Under the pieces are notes generated by a model. That model ran no database searches. It saw only the letters and a list, made by a program, of their open reading frames with translations, and was not told the DNA's origin. 5,022 nucleotides of DNA from positions 1 through 5,022 of the forward strand of contig JAJYGE010000009.1 of assembly GCA_021785155.1 (NCBI GenBank). Direction: 5' to 3'. The stretch comes from Planctomycetota bacterium (lineage in GTDB: Bacteria; Planctomycetota; Phycisphaerae; WQYP01). The position numbers and the translations under genes are program-made. Shown one piece after another: positions 1 to 5,022 of the stretch. The stretch's first letter is position 1, and the number at the start of each line of letters is the position of its first letter.

Positions 1-109
1 GATCGCGCCGATGATGCCCGGAACCGTCGGTTGCGGTGGTCGCGTTTTTTGCAACGCGGCGGCACATTAAATGTGCCGGCTAACAAGGGTGTGGCGGGTT
101 TTTCGGGCG
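1..109. repeat. Direct repeat copy 1 (109 bp)
   Basis: This copy matches 137-245 base for base with no gap. Only five positions differ by my count (11, 41, 45, 50 and 103), about 95% identity. The stretch 51-102 is identical in both copies and contains a perfect palindrome (60-78). A second small palindrome, AACCG-T-CGGTT at 22-32, is also conserved. The 27 bases between copies (110-136) are not repeated in the window. Because the copy begins at the window edge, its true left boundary is unknown. No transposase, terminal inverted repeats or target duplication is seen, so this is either a small non-coding repeat family (REP-like or MITE-like) or a local duplication. Confidence 0.9.
60..78. repeat. 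Palindrome inside repeat copy 1
   Basis: CGGCACATT-A-AATGTGCCG is a perfect inverted repeat with 9-bp arms around a single central base. As RNA it would fold into a hairpin with a three-base loop. As DNA it could be a dimeric protein-binding site. No T-run follows, so it is not an intrinsic terminator. It is followed six bases later by AAGGGT. Confidence 0.8.
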
Positions 110-136
110 GGGTCAAAACTGTTGTTGAATGGGTGG

Positions 137-245
137 GATCGCGCCGGTGATGCCCGGAACCGTCGGTTGCGGTGGTGGCGCTTTTCGCAACGCGGCGGCA
201 CATTAAATGTGCCGGCTAACAAGGGTGTGGCGGGTTTTCCGGGCG
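137..245. repeat. Direct repeat copy 2 (109 bp)
   Basis: This is the second copy of the repeat at 1-109, in the same orientation and offset by exactly 136 bases. Similarity stops after base 245: the following bases (from AACAGGG) do not resemble those after copy 1. The left boundary at GATCGCGCCG is set only by where copy 1 meets the window edge. The 52-bp core (187-238) is identical to copy 1, while the differences fall mostly in 147-186. Confidence 0.9.
196..214. repeat. Palindrome inside repeat copy 2
   Basis: This is identical to the palindrome at 60-78, with the same flanks and the same AAGGGT motif six bases downstream (221-226). No base differs between the two palindromes although other parts of the repeat have diverged. 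Confidence 0.8.
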
Positions 246-259
246 AACAGGGAAATCAA

Positions 260-273
260 CGGCATAAATGCCG
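260..273. repeat. Third, shorter palindrome resembling the repeat core
   Basis: CGGCAT-AA-ATGCCG is a perfect palindrome with 6-bp arms. Like the palindrome in the two long copies it has the pattern CGGCA...AAATG...CCGGC and is followed by AAGGGT (284-289), here after ten bases instead of six. It looks like a diverged or shortened third module, but chance resemblance is possible for so short an element. Confidence 0.5.
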
Positions 274-368
274 GCGATTAGAGAAGGGTTCGTCCTGGAA
301 ACTCGCACCCCGGACCCCTGGTTCGGATTTATTGCCACGCCCCCCGATACCGCCAAGCCGTTCTCCGG

Positions 369-402
369 TTGCCAGATCATCCGCCGACCGGTTATCTTGG
401 CA
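369..402 (+). promoter_or_regulatory. Inverted repeat in kdsA leader, possible weak promoter/operator
   Basis: TGCCAGAT (370-377) pairs with ATCTTGGCA (394-402) with a single bulged T, leaving a 16-base loop. The same stretch contains a weak sigma70-like pair, TTGCCA at 369-374 and TATCTT at 393-398, with an 18-bp spacer. If that promoter is real, the inverted repeat would sit on it like an operator and the start would fall near 405. The alternative pair CCGAC (384-388) and GTCGG (403-407) overlaps it. All matches are short, so the assignment is tentative. Confidence 0.3.
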
Positions 403-425
403 GTCGGTAATAGTAACATGAAAAA

Positions 426-430
426 AAGGT
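426..430 (+). promoter_or_regulatory. Ribosome binding site of kdsA
   Basis: AAGGT lies seven bases (counted after the GG) before the ATG at 437 and supports that start. The site is embedded in a tiny upstream frame (ATG at 418, four codons reading MKKR, stop at 430-432), which is probably coincidental. Confidence 0.6.
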
Positions 431-436
431 AACGCC

Positions 437-1255
437 ATGACCGCCTATACATTTTCCGATGTTTCCTGGGTACCCGGTGAAAAGTTTCTGCTGATCGCCG
501 GACCGTGTGTCATTGAAAATCAGGATATATGCCTGCACATCGCAAAAACCGTGGCCGCAATTTGTAAAAAACTTGATATTCCGTACATTTTCAAAGCCAG
601 CTTTGACAAAGCTAATCGGTCCAGCGGCGGCAGCTTCCGCGGCCATGGCCTGGAACAGGGATTGGAGATTCTCAAGCGGGTCAAGCAGACCCTGGGCGTT
701 GCGATTACCACCGATGTGCATGAAAGCGATCAGGTATCCGCGGTGGCGGACGTGGCCGATATTATTCAGATACCGGCGTTTTTGTGCCGACAGACCGACC
801 TGTTGATCGCTGCGGGCGAAAGCGGGAAAGCGGTCAATGTGAAAAAAGGTCAGTTCATGGCCCCCTGGGAAATGAAAAATGTCGTTGAAAAAATTCGTTC
901 GACCGGCAATCGGCGGATCCTGTTGACGGAACGCGGCACATTTTTTGGTTACAACCGCCTGGTCAATGACATGATCGGAATTCCTCAGATGCGGGAACTT
1001 GGGGCCCCGGTTATTTTTGACGCGACGCACTCCACACAACTTCCCGGCGGCCTGGGAACCGCTACGGGCGGGCAGCGCCAATATGTTGGCCTGCTGGCCC
1101 ATGCCGCCACCGCGGCGGGAGTGGATGGATTGTTTGTGGAAGTACACCCGGACCCGGAAAAAAGTCCCTCCGATGCGGCCACAATTCTGCCGCTGGATCA
1201 ACTCGAATCTCTGATCCGGCGTTGTCTTGCAATACGCGCAGCGGTGCGGCTGTAG
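437..1255 (+). CDS. kdsA: 3-deoxy-8-phosphooctulonate synthase (Kdo-8-P synthase)
   Basis: KdsA is a cytoplasmic enzyme that condenses phosphoenolpyruvate with D-arabinose 5-phosphate to give Kdo 8-phosphate, the precursor of the Kdo sugar of LPS. The 272-residue product has the usual family length and is a DAHP-synthase-type TIM barrel. Visible signatures are AGPCVIE (21-27), [12 protein letters not shown] (52-63), FRGHGLE (67-73), TTDVHE (91-96), [13 protein letters not shown] (110-122), NVKKGQF (134-140), DATHS (195-199) and FVEVHPDPE (233-241). Cys24, His198, Glu235 and Asp246 match the four metal ligands of the Aquifex enzyme, all shifted by 13. This places it in the metal-dependent class rather than the Asn-containing E. 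coli class. The ATG at 437 is supported by its ribosome binding site. No kdsB, kdsC or other LPS gene is adjacent. The gene converges on the response regulator, and the 61-base gap holds no convincing terminator. Confidence 0.97.
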   Translation: MTAYTFSDVSWVPGEKFLLIAGPCVIENQDICLHIAKTVAAICKKLDIPYIFKASFDKANRSSGGSFRGHGLEQGLEILKRVKQTLGVAITTDVHESDQVSAVADVADIIQIPAFLCRQTDLLIAAGESGKAVNVKKGQFMAPWEMKNVVEKIRSTGNRRILLTERGTFFGYNRLVNDMIGIPQMRELGAPVIFDATHSTQLPGGLGTATGGQRQYVGLLAHAATAAGVDGLFVEVHPDPEKSPSDAATILPLDQLESLIRRCLAIRAAVRL

Positions 1256-1316
1256 TTCATGCGTATTTTCAGGTTCAGGCGGGATTGGTCAGCCGCGTTC
1301 TTGGTTCCCGTGGTTG

Positions 1317-2336
1317 TCAGGTAATGATCTGCGGAGATTCGGCAAAACGTTCTTTTACTTCCACAATGGCGTCCTGAATTTTCAGGAACATTGCCACAAT
1401 ATCAGGATCGAACTGTGTGCCGGAGCCGGCTTCAATCATCGAACGGGCGATTTCATGACTGAAGGCGTCTTTGTATAAGCGGCGTGACGTGAGAGCATCG
1501 TAAACATCGGCCACGGCAACAATTCGCCCGCTGACAGGAATATTCATCCCGCGCATCTGCGTAGGGTAGCCGGTACCATCAATGCGTTCATGATGGGTTG
1601 CGATAATTTCCTTGGCAATACGCAGAAATTCGGCCTGAGGAAACTTGCGCAGGGCAAGATCAATGGTGTTGGCCCCCAATGTTGTGTGTGTTTTCATCAG
1701 GGCGAATTCCCGATCCGTCAACCGTCCGGGTTTCAAAAGCACGTAATCCGGAATGGCCACTTTGCCAATATCATGCAACGGACTGGTTAGATACATCCAG
1801 CGGATAAAATTAGCTGTGATCTGATCGTGATATTTCGGACTTGCCGCCATTTCCTGCGCCAATAATCGCGAGTACGTCTGTACCCGTTCCAAGTGCATGC
1901 CGGTTTCCGGATCACGGGATTCCGCAAGTTTGGCCATGGCAAAAATGGCCAAATTGCGTGTATCGGTGGCCAGCACGCGTTCACCGCTGCGCACGCGGGC
2001 CACAAGTTCATCGGGATCATACGGTTTACTGATAAAATCATCGGCCCCGGCCGTCAGACCGCGCACACGCTCTTGCGCGTCATTGAGCGAGGTAACAAGA
2101 ATAATATAAACATAGCCCCAGACTTCCTCACGCCGAATGGTCTGACAGAGTGATAACGCGCTAAGCGACGATTGGATTTCCCAGTCCGCCACAACCAGGT
2201 GTGCCAGTCCCTCGCGGATAATTTCCAGCGCCTCCTCCGCGGTATCGGTGCATACAACCTCATGGCCGGCACCGGCGAGCGTATTACGAATTAAAGTCAG
2301 ACTGACTTTATTATCCTCAACCACCAATACACGCAT
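1317..2336 (-). CDS. Response regulator with receiver and HD-GYP phosphodiesterase domains
   Basis: This is a cytoplasmic two-component regulator of the RpfG type. The output domain is expected to hydrolyse cyclic di-GMP, so phosphorylation would change levels of that messenger rather than transcription. The 339-residue product has a receiver domain (about 1-118): acidic pair Glu7-Asp8, phospho-acceptor Asp51, Thr82 and Lys104. The HD-GYP domain (about 128-325) shows TGMH (His148), HDIGK (His188-Asp189), MKTH (His217), the HHE...DGTGYP block (248-258) and ADVYDAL (276-282). All residues typical of an active HD-GYP are present. The loop after Asp51 is unusual: the MP..(N/D)G motif is replaced and one residue longer. 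I chose the ATG at 2336 because it gives the standard MRVLVVEDN start and has GGAG nine bases upstream. ATGs at 2351 and 2366 would add 5 or 10 residues. No histidine kinase is adjacent, so the partner is unknown. Confidence 0.93.
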   Translation of the reverse strand: MRVLVVEDNKVSLTLIRNTLAGAGHEVVCTDTAEEALEIIREGLAHLVVADWEIQSSLSALSLCQTIRREEVWGYVYIILVTSLNDAQERVRGLTAGADDFISKPYDPDELVARVRSGERVLATDTRNLAIFAMAKLAESRDPETGMHLERVQTYSRLLAQEMAASPKYHDQITANFIRWMYLTSPLHDIGKVAIPDYVLLKPGRLTDREFALMKTHTTLGANTIDLALRKFPQAEFLRIAKEIIATHHERIDGTGYPTQMRGMNIPVSGRIVAVADVYDALTSRRLYKDAFSHEIARSMIEAGSGTQFDPDIVAMFLKIQDAIVEVKERFAESPQIIT

Positions 2337-2345
2337 GAATGAAAA

Positions 2346-2349
2346 CTCC
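2346..2349 (-). promoter_or_regulatory. Ribosome binding site deciding the regulator start
   Basis: On the reverse strand GGAG stands nine bases before the ATG at 2336-2334. The two in-frame ATGs further upstream have no equally well placed site, so this supports the shorter 339-residue form. Confidence 0.6.
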
Positions 2350-2435
2350 ATAACTTCCGGCAACATCCGCCATTTAATCCGAAATCATCGGGAACCGCAA
2401 AGCATCATCCGGGTGCCAATTTGTTCCTTGCCATG

Positions 2436-2466
2436 TTGACTCCAAAAGCGTATCCTTCATTATAAT
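2436..2466 (+). promoter_or_regulatory. Sigma70-type promoter for the amidohydrolase gene
   Basis: TTGACT (2436-2441, five of six consensus bases) and a perfect TATAAT (2461-2466) are separated by 19 bp, slightly longer than the preferred 17. The stretch is clearly AT-rich compared with its surroundings and lies in the intergenic region between two divergent genes. Transcription would begin near 2473, leaving a leader of about 80 bases before the ATG at 2554. The -10 lies in a palindrome and so reads TATAAT on the reverse strand as well. Confidence 0.55.
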
Positions 2467-2553
2467 GTATTGTACACGATTTATACGATCAACTTATGTT
2501 TCAAAACGTCCGCGACCAGTGATTGATCCGGCCGTTCAGCGGGAAAAGATAAC

Positions 2554-3468
2554 ATGATTATCGACTGTCATACCAGTATATGGCAAAGCGCCGACCAGCT
2601 TGGCCGCGCAGCCATCGACCGCATCGCGCAACCTATTTGGTTCGGGCATGAGCAGGTTCGGTTGCTGCCCAAAGCCGATACCGCATCGCATTACCTGGCG
2701 TGTGAACCGGCAAGCCGCAGTTTCGTTCTGGGATTTCAAAGCCGGTATCTTGAAGCTCACATTCCCAATCAACTCATTGCCGACTATTGCAGTGAACACG
2801 CCGACCAGATGATTGGTTTTGCCGGGCTGGATCCCACCGATCCCGATGCAATGGCGCAAGTTGCCGAAATTGGTCACGATCCATTCCTCAAAGGATTGGT
2901 GATTTGCCCGGCGGCGCAGAATTTCCACCCCTGTGATACGCAAGCCATGCGCATCTACGAAGCCGCCTCCGCCATGAAGTTGCCCGTGGTATTCTCCTCC
3001 GGCCCTTATCTGGACAGGCACACTCGCATGGAATACGCCCGGCCTCTGCTGCTGGATGAAGTGGCCCGCAGCTTTCCCGATCTGAAAATGGTCATCAGTC
3101 ATCTGGGGTACCCTTGGCTTGACGAAACCCTGACGCTTTTGGCCAAGCATTCCAATGTCTTTTCCTGCATTGCGGGACTGCTGCGGCGGCCATGGATCGC
3201 ATGGGACGCATTGATTCGGGCGTATCAGTTACAGGTTACCAGCCGAATTCTTTTTGGCAGTGATTTCCCGTTTTCCACCGCCGCCGAATGTCTTGATACA
3301 TTCTTCAATATCAATCACTATGCGATGGGATCGCAATTTCCAATAATTCCACGTGAGGCGCTGCGTCATATCGTGCATAGTGATGCGCTGGTGGCACTGG
3401 GAATACATGTGCCCCCGAGCCGTTCATTGGCATCACCACCCGCCGCGCGCCGTTCCGGCAGGAAATAA
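2554..3468 (+). CDS. Amidohydrolase-2 family TIM-barrel protein with altered metal site
   Basis: The 304-residue product belongs to the amidohydrolase-2 (ACMSD-like) group of TIM-barrel enzymes, which hydrolyse or decarboxylate small carboxylated or cyclic substrates with a bound metal. Visible signatures are the N-terminal IDCHT (3-7), GFAGLDP (88-94), KGLVICP (113-119), LPVVFSSG (143-150), ISHLGYPW (181-188) and FGSDFPF (234-240). In the family the first motif is normally HxH and the fifth strand normally carries a histidine (VVFHTG-like). Here Ser8 and Ser148 stand at those positions, while His6, His183 and Asp237 remain. The enzyme may therefore bind metal differently or be inactive; the substrate cannot be predicted. 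The ATG at 2554 is the natural start: an in-frame stop lies at 2524 and a purine-rich GGGAAAAG precedes the ATG. No signal peptide or membrane segment is seen. The last 20 residues are a Ser/Pro/Arg-rich basic tail. The gene has its own promoter and stands alone. Confidence 0.85.
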   Translation: MIIDCHTSIWQSADQLGRAAIDRIAQPIWFGHEQVRLLPKADTASHYLACEPASRSFVLGFQSRYLEAHIPNQLIADYCSEHADQMIGFAGLDPTDPDAMAQVAEIGHDPFLKGLVICPAAQNFHPCDTQAMRIYEAASAMKLPVVFSSGPYLDRHTRMEYARPLLLDEVARSFPDLKMVISHLGYPWLDETLTLLAKHSNVFSCIAGLLRRPWIAWDALIRAYQLQVTSRILFGSDFPFSTAAECLDTFFNINHYAMGSQFPIIPREALRHIVHSDALVALGIHVPPSRSLASPPAARRSGRK

Positions 3469-3486
3469 TCTCAACGCCCCGCAATG

Positions 3487-4377
3487 TCAACTTGAACACC
3501 GGCAGGAATTGTTAATGCGCACGGGTGTAATACGCATGGCTTGATCTAAATTGCGTTCCAGCGAATTTGCCAGGAATTCGGCTTCGGCCAACTGATCGGC
3601 AAGAATAAACAACGTTGAGCCACTACCGCTTAGATGAACCGGGCGCCTGGCAATTGTTTTAATCTCATCGCGCAGGCCGGACAGCGCCGGGGTCACCACA
3701 AAGGCGGATCGCTCCAGGTCATTGCGAATTGCCGCACTGATATCCATCGCGTTCGCGTGTGCCAGTTCCGCCCAGGCGATGGCCGCAGTATCCGGCGGTT
3801 CGGACTGAATATCAAACGCCTGATAGACGTCTTTGGTGCTCGTGCCATAAGGTGGAATTATCAGAACCGCAAAGAGCAGCCGATGCAATGGAAGTGATTC
3901 AATTAATTCTCCGCGCCCGCGACAAATAGAGGATTGGCCATGGATAAAAAACGGCACATCGCTGCCGATCTGGGCGGCTAATTTAAAAATCTCCGGATCG
4001 GAAATGGAGACGTTCCATAGCTGCCTTAGCGCCAACAGGGTTGCCGCCGCATCGGAACTCCCCCCTCCCAAACCGCCCCCAGCGGGAATGAGTTTATGCA
4101 GATGAATATTCGCGTGCGGTTTTACATCGGCGGCCTGTGCCAGCGCCAATGCGGCGCGACCCGCCAGATTTTTTTCCGGTTGATCGGACAGACCAGCGGC
4201 CAGCCCGGAGAGTTCCAATTCCAATGCTTCAGTCCTGCGAAAAGTCAGCGTATCGCGCAGAGAAAGGGGTACAAACCACGATTCAATATCATGGAAACCA
4301 TCGGGGCGTCGCGGAAAAATACGCAGGCCCAGATTTAATTTCGCCGGTGCGTGCATGGTCACAGTTAAATCCGCCAC
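3487..4377 (-). CDS. ispE: 4-diphosphocytidyl-2-C-methyl-D-erythritol kinase
   Basis: IspE phosphorylates the 2-hydroxyl of CDP-methylerythritol with ATP, the fourth step of the MEP route to isoprenoid precursors, in the cytoplasm. The protein is a GHMP kinase. Numbered from the chosen start (296 residues) it shows APAKLNLGL (10-18, with the substrate-contacting Lys13), RRPDGFH (23-29), the ATP loop PAGGGLGGGSSDAA (98-111), GSDVPFF (138-144, catalytic Asp140), NDLE (219-222) and the C-terminal SGSGST (250-255). The start is uncertain. The GTG at 4377 gives a normal N-terminal strand and has GGAAGG five bases upstream. A TTG at 4416 with AGGA seven bases upstream would add 13 residues, and an ATG at 4356 would remove seven. 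The gene begins 59 bases after the stop of the upstream aldo/keto reductase and is probably co-transcribed with it. It converges on the amidohydrolase with 18 bases between stops and no visible terminator. Confidence 0.95.
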   Translation of the reverse strand: MADLTVTMHAPAKLNLGLRIFPRRPDGFHDIESWFVPLSLRDTLTFRRTEALELELSGLAAGLSDQPEKNLAGRAALALAQAADVKPHANIHLHKLIPAGGGLGGGSSDAAATLLALRQLWNVSISDPEIFKLAAQIGSDVPFFIHGQSSICRGRGELIESLPLHRLLFAVLIIPPYGTSTKDVYQAFDIQSEPPDTAAIAWAELAHANAMDISAAIRNDLERSAFVVTPALSGLRDEIKTIARRPVHLSGSGSTLFILADQLAEAEFLANSLERNLDQAMRITPVRINNSCRCSS

Positions 4378-4382
4378 GGCTT

Positions 4383-4388
4383 CCTTCC
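4383..4388 (-). promoter_or_regulatory. Ribosome binding site favouring the GTG start of ispE
   Basis: GGAAGG on the reverse strand lies five bases before the GTG at 4377-4375. A competing AGGA at 4424-4427 lies seven bases before a TTG at 4416. The first combination fits the usual IspE N-terminal length better. Confidence 0.4.
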
Positions 4389-4436
4389 GATCCACATCAA
4401 GAGCGTTATGATCCAACAGTTCATCCTGGTCTAAGT

Positions 4437-5022
4437 CTAACGTCCCAGGATTCCGTCAATTGTTTTCAATTCCTCCGCGGTAAAGGCGCCATTTGCCAGG
4501 GCCGCCACATTTTCCTCAATCTGGGCCACCCGGCTGGCACCAATGAGGGCGGACGTAACTCGTGCGTCGCGCAACACCCACACCAGAGCCATTTGCGCCA
4601 GGCTCTGACTGCGCGCCGCGGCCAGGGCGTTGAGTTTTTTGAGGCGAGCCTGATAATCCGGCGTGATCTTGTCCGCTTTGAGGAAGCTATTGGCTTTAGC
4701 CGCACGCGAATCTTCAGGGATGTCCTTCAGATATTTACTGGTCAACAATCCCTGCGCCAGCGGGCAAAAAGCAATGGCCCCCACGCCATGCTCTTTCAGC
4801 ACATCAAGCAATTCATCTTCAATCCAGCGATCCAACATGGAATACCGCGGCTGATGGATCAGACAGGGCGTGCCCAGAGATTTGAGAATTGCAAAGGCCT
4901 GCCGGGCCTGGGGCGGTTTGTAATTCGACAGTCCCACATAGAGTGCTTTGCCCTGCCGCACTGCCGTATCCAACGCCCCCATGGTCTCTTCAATGGGCGT
5001 GTCCGGATCGGGACGGTGGGAG
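4437..5022 (-). CDS. gpr: Aldo/keto reductase, YghZ/Gpr type (5' end outside window)
   Basis: This is the C-terminal part of an NADPH-dependent aldo/keto reductase. The frame is open to the right edge; 194 residues are visible of a family protein of roughly 330-350, so the N-terminal part is missing only because the window ends. Visible landmarks are SHRPDPDTP at the very start (its His corresponds to the catalytic-tetrad His), GKALYVGLSNY, LIHQPRYSMLDRW, GVGAIAFCPLAQGLLT.KYL, MALVWVLRD and the NADP-binding LIGASR...QIEEN. These track E. coli YghZ (L-glyceraldehyde 3-phosphate reductase) closely, including the HQP.Y.(L/M)(L/N)RW segment. The catalytic Asp, Tyr and Lys lie outside the window. 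The C-terminus ends soon after the IEEN helix region and lacks the longer tail of YghZ. The exact substrate is inferred from family only; a general detoxifying reductase is the main alternative. It precedes ispE on the same strand. Confidence 0.88.
   Translation of the reverse strand, partial: SHRPDPDTPIEETMGALDTAVRQGKALYVGLSNYKPPQARQAFAILKSLGTPCLIHQPRYSMLDRWIEDELLDVLKEHGVGAIAFCPLAQGLLTSKYLKDIPEDSRAAKANSFLKADKITPDYQARLKKLNALAAARSQSLAQMALVWVLRDARVTSALIGASRVAQIEENVAALANGAFTAEELKTIDGILGR

Larger units (their letters stand above)
1..436. other. Gene-free region with repeats, upstream of kdsA
   Basis: I find no convincing gene in this stretch. The open frames across it (71-421 forward, 216-452 reverse) have no recognisable family, run through the repeats, and have compositions typical of chance translation of GC-rich DNA. 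The left part is the two-copy direct repeat described separately. Bases 260-289 hold a shorter palindrome resembling the repeat core. Bases 290-369 show nothing I can name. Bases 370-436 are the presumed kdsA leader, with an inverted repeat and the ribosome binding site. The first repeat copy starts at base 1, so the repeat may continue beyond the left edge. Confidence 0.7.

Noticed and set aside
1..245. CRISPR array
   Set aside because: The repeat unit is 109 bp with only two copies and a 27-bp gap; there is no series of short identical repeats with unique spacers and no cas gene.
71..421. Forward 116-residue open frame
   Set aside because: It runs through the direct repeats, has no recognisable family, is Arg/Trp/Pro-rich as expected for chance translation, and lacks a ribosome binding site.
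216..452. Reverse 78-residue open frame upstream of kdsA
   Set aside because: It overlaps the kdsA start and the repeat, shows no domain, and its N-terminal part is antisense to the kdsA leader.
392..1201. Reverse 269-residue open frame antisense to kdsA
   Set aside because: It is the mirror of a strongly conserved kdsA reading frame; the translation shows no family features and length alone is explained by codon bias of the sense gene.
1256..1316. Intrinsic terminator between kdsA and the response regulator
   Set aside because: Only 4-bp complementary arms can be found and there is no T-run on either strand.
2397..2418. Sigma54-like promoter for the response regulator (TGGCAC...TTTGC on the reverse strand)
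   Set aside because: The GG and GC doublets are 12 or 17 bases apart, not the required 10.
2496..2522. Eight-codon leader frame in the amidohydrolase 5' region
   Set aside because: It has no ribosome binding site and no codon run suggesting attenuation; it is expected by chance.
2536..3150. Reverse 204-residue open frame antisense to the amidohydrolase
   Set aside because: It is a shadow of the sense gene, whose family motifs run throughout the region.
3440..3490. Intrinsic terminator between the amidohydrolase and ispE
   Set aside because: A GCCG-TTC-CGGC mini-hairpin exists inside the amidohydrolase end, but it is short and has no following T-run.

Overview
The window comes from a Gram-negative-type bacterium. 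It carries a Kdo-8-phosphate synthase (LPS core sugar), a kinase of the MEP isoprenoid pathway, and a cyclic-di-GMP-type HD-GYP response regulator. Neighbouring genes belong to unrelated pathways and mostly alternate in strand, so long operons are absent. This layout, plus the flavour of the receiver domain and of the TIM-barrel amidohydrolase, would fit Planctomycetota or a related PVC lineage. That placement is low-confidence inference from style, not from a marker gene.

Layout. Bases 1-436 hold no convincing gene. They contain a 109-bp direct repeat present twice with a 136-bp period, each copy carrying a perfect 19-bp palindrome, then a shorter degenerate palindrome, then the kdsA leader. 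kdsA (437-1255, +) converges on a response regulator with a receiver plus HD-GYP output (1317-2336, -). A 217-bp AT-rich divergent intergenic region with a good sigma70-type promoter separates the regulator from an amidohydrolase-2 family protein (2554-3468, +). The amidohydrolase converges, with an 18-bp gap, on ispE (3487 to about 4377, -). ispE lies just downstream of, and probably co-transcribed with, an aldo/keto reductase of the YghZ/Gpr type (4437-5022, -), whose N-terminal part lies beyond the right edge.

The five proteins do not form one obvious pathway. kdsA and ispE are housekeeping. The regulator has no histidine kinase beside it. The three observations most worth a second look are: (1) the left-edge repeat pair with its strictly conserved palindromic core; (2) an amidohydrolase in which two positions expected to be metal-binding histidines are serines; (3) a receiver domain that keeps its phosphorylation residues but has a rewritten loop right after the phospho-acceptor aspartate. 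No CRISPR array, tRNA, rRNA, transposase or complete defence system is visible, and I see no clear evidence for a new multi-gene system.
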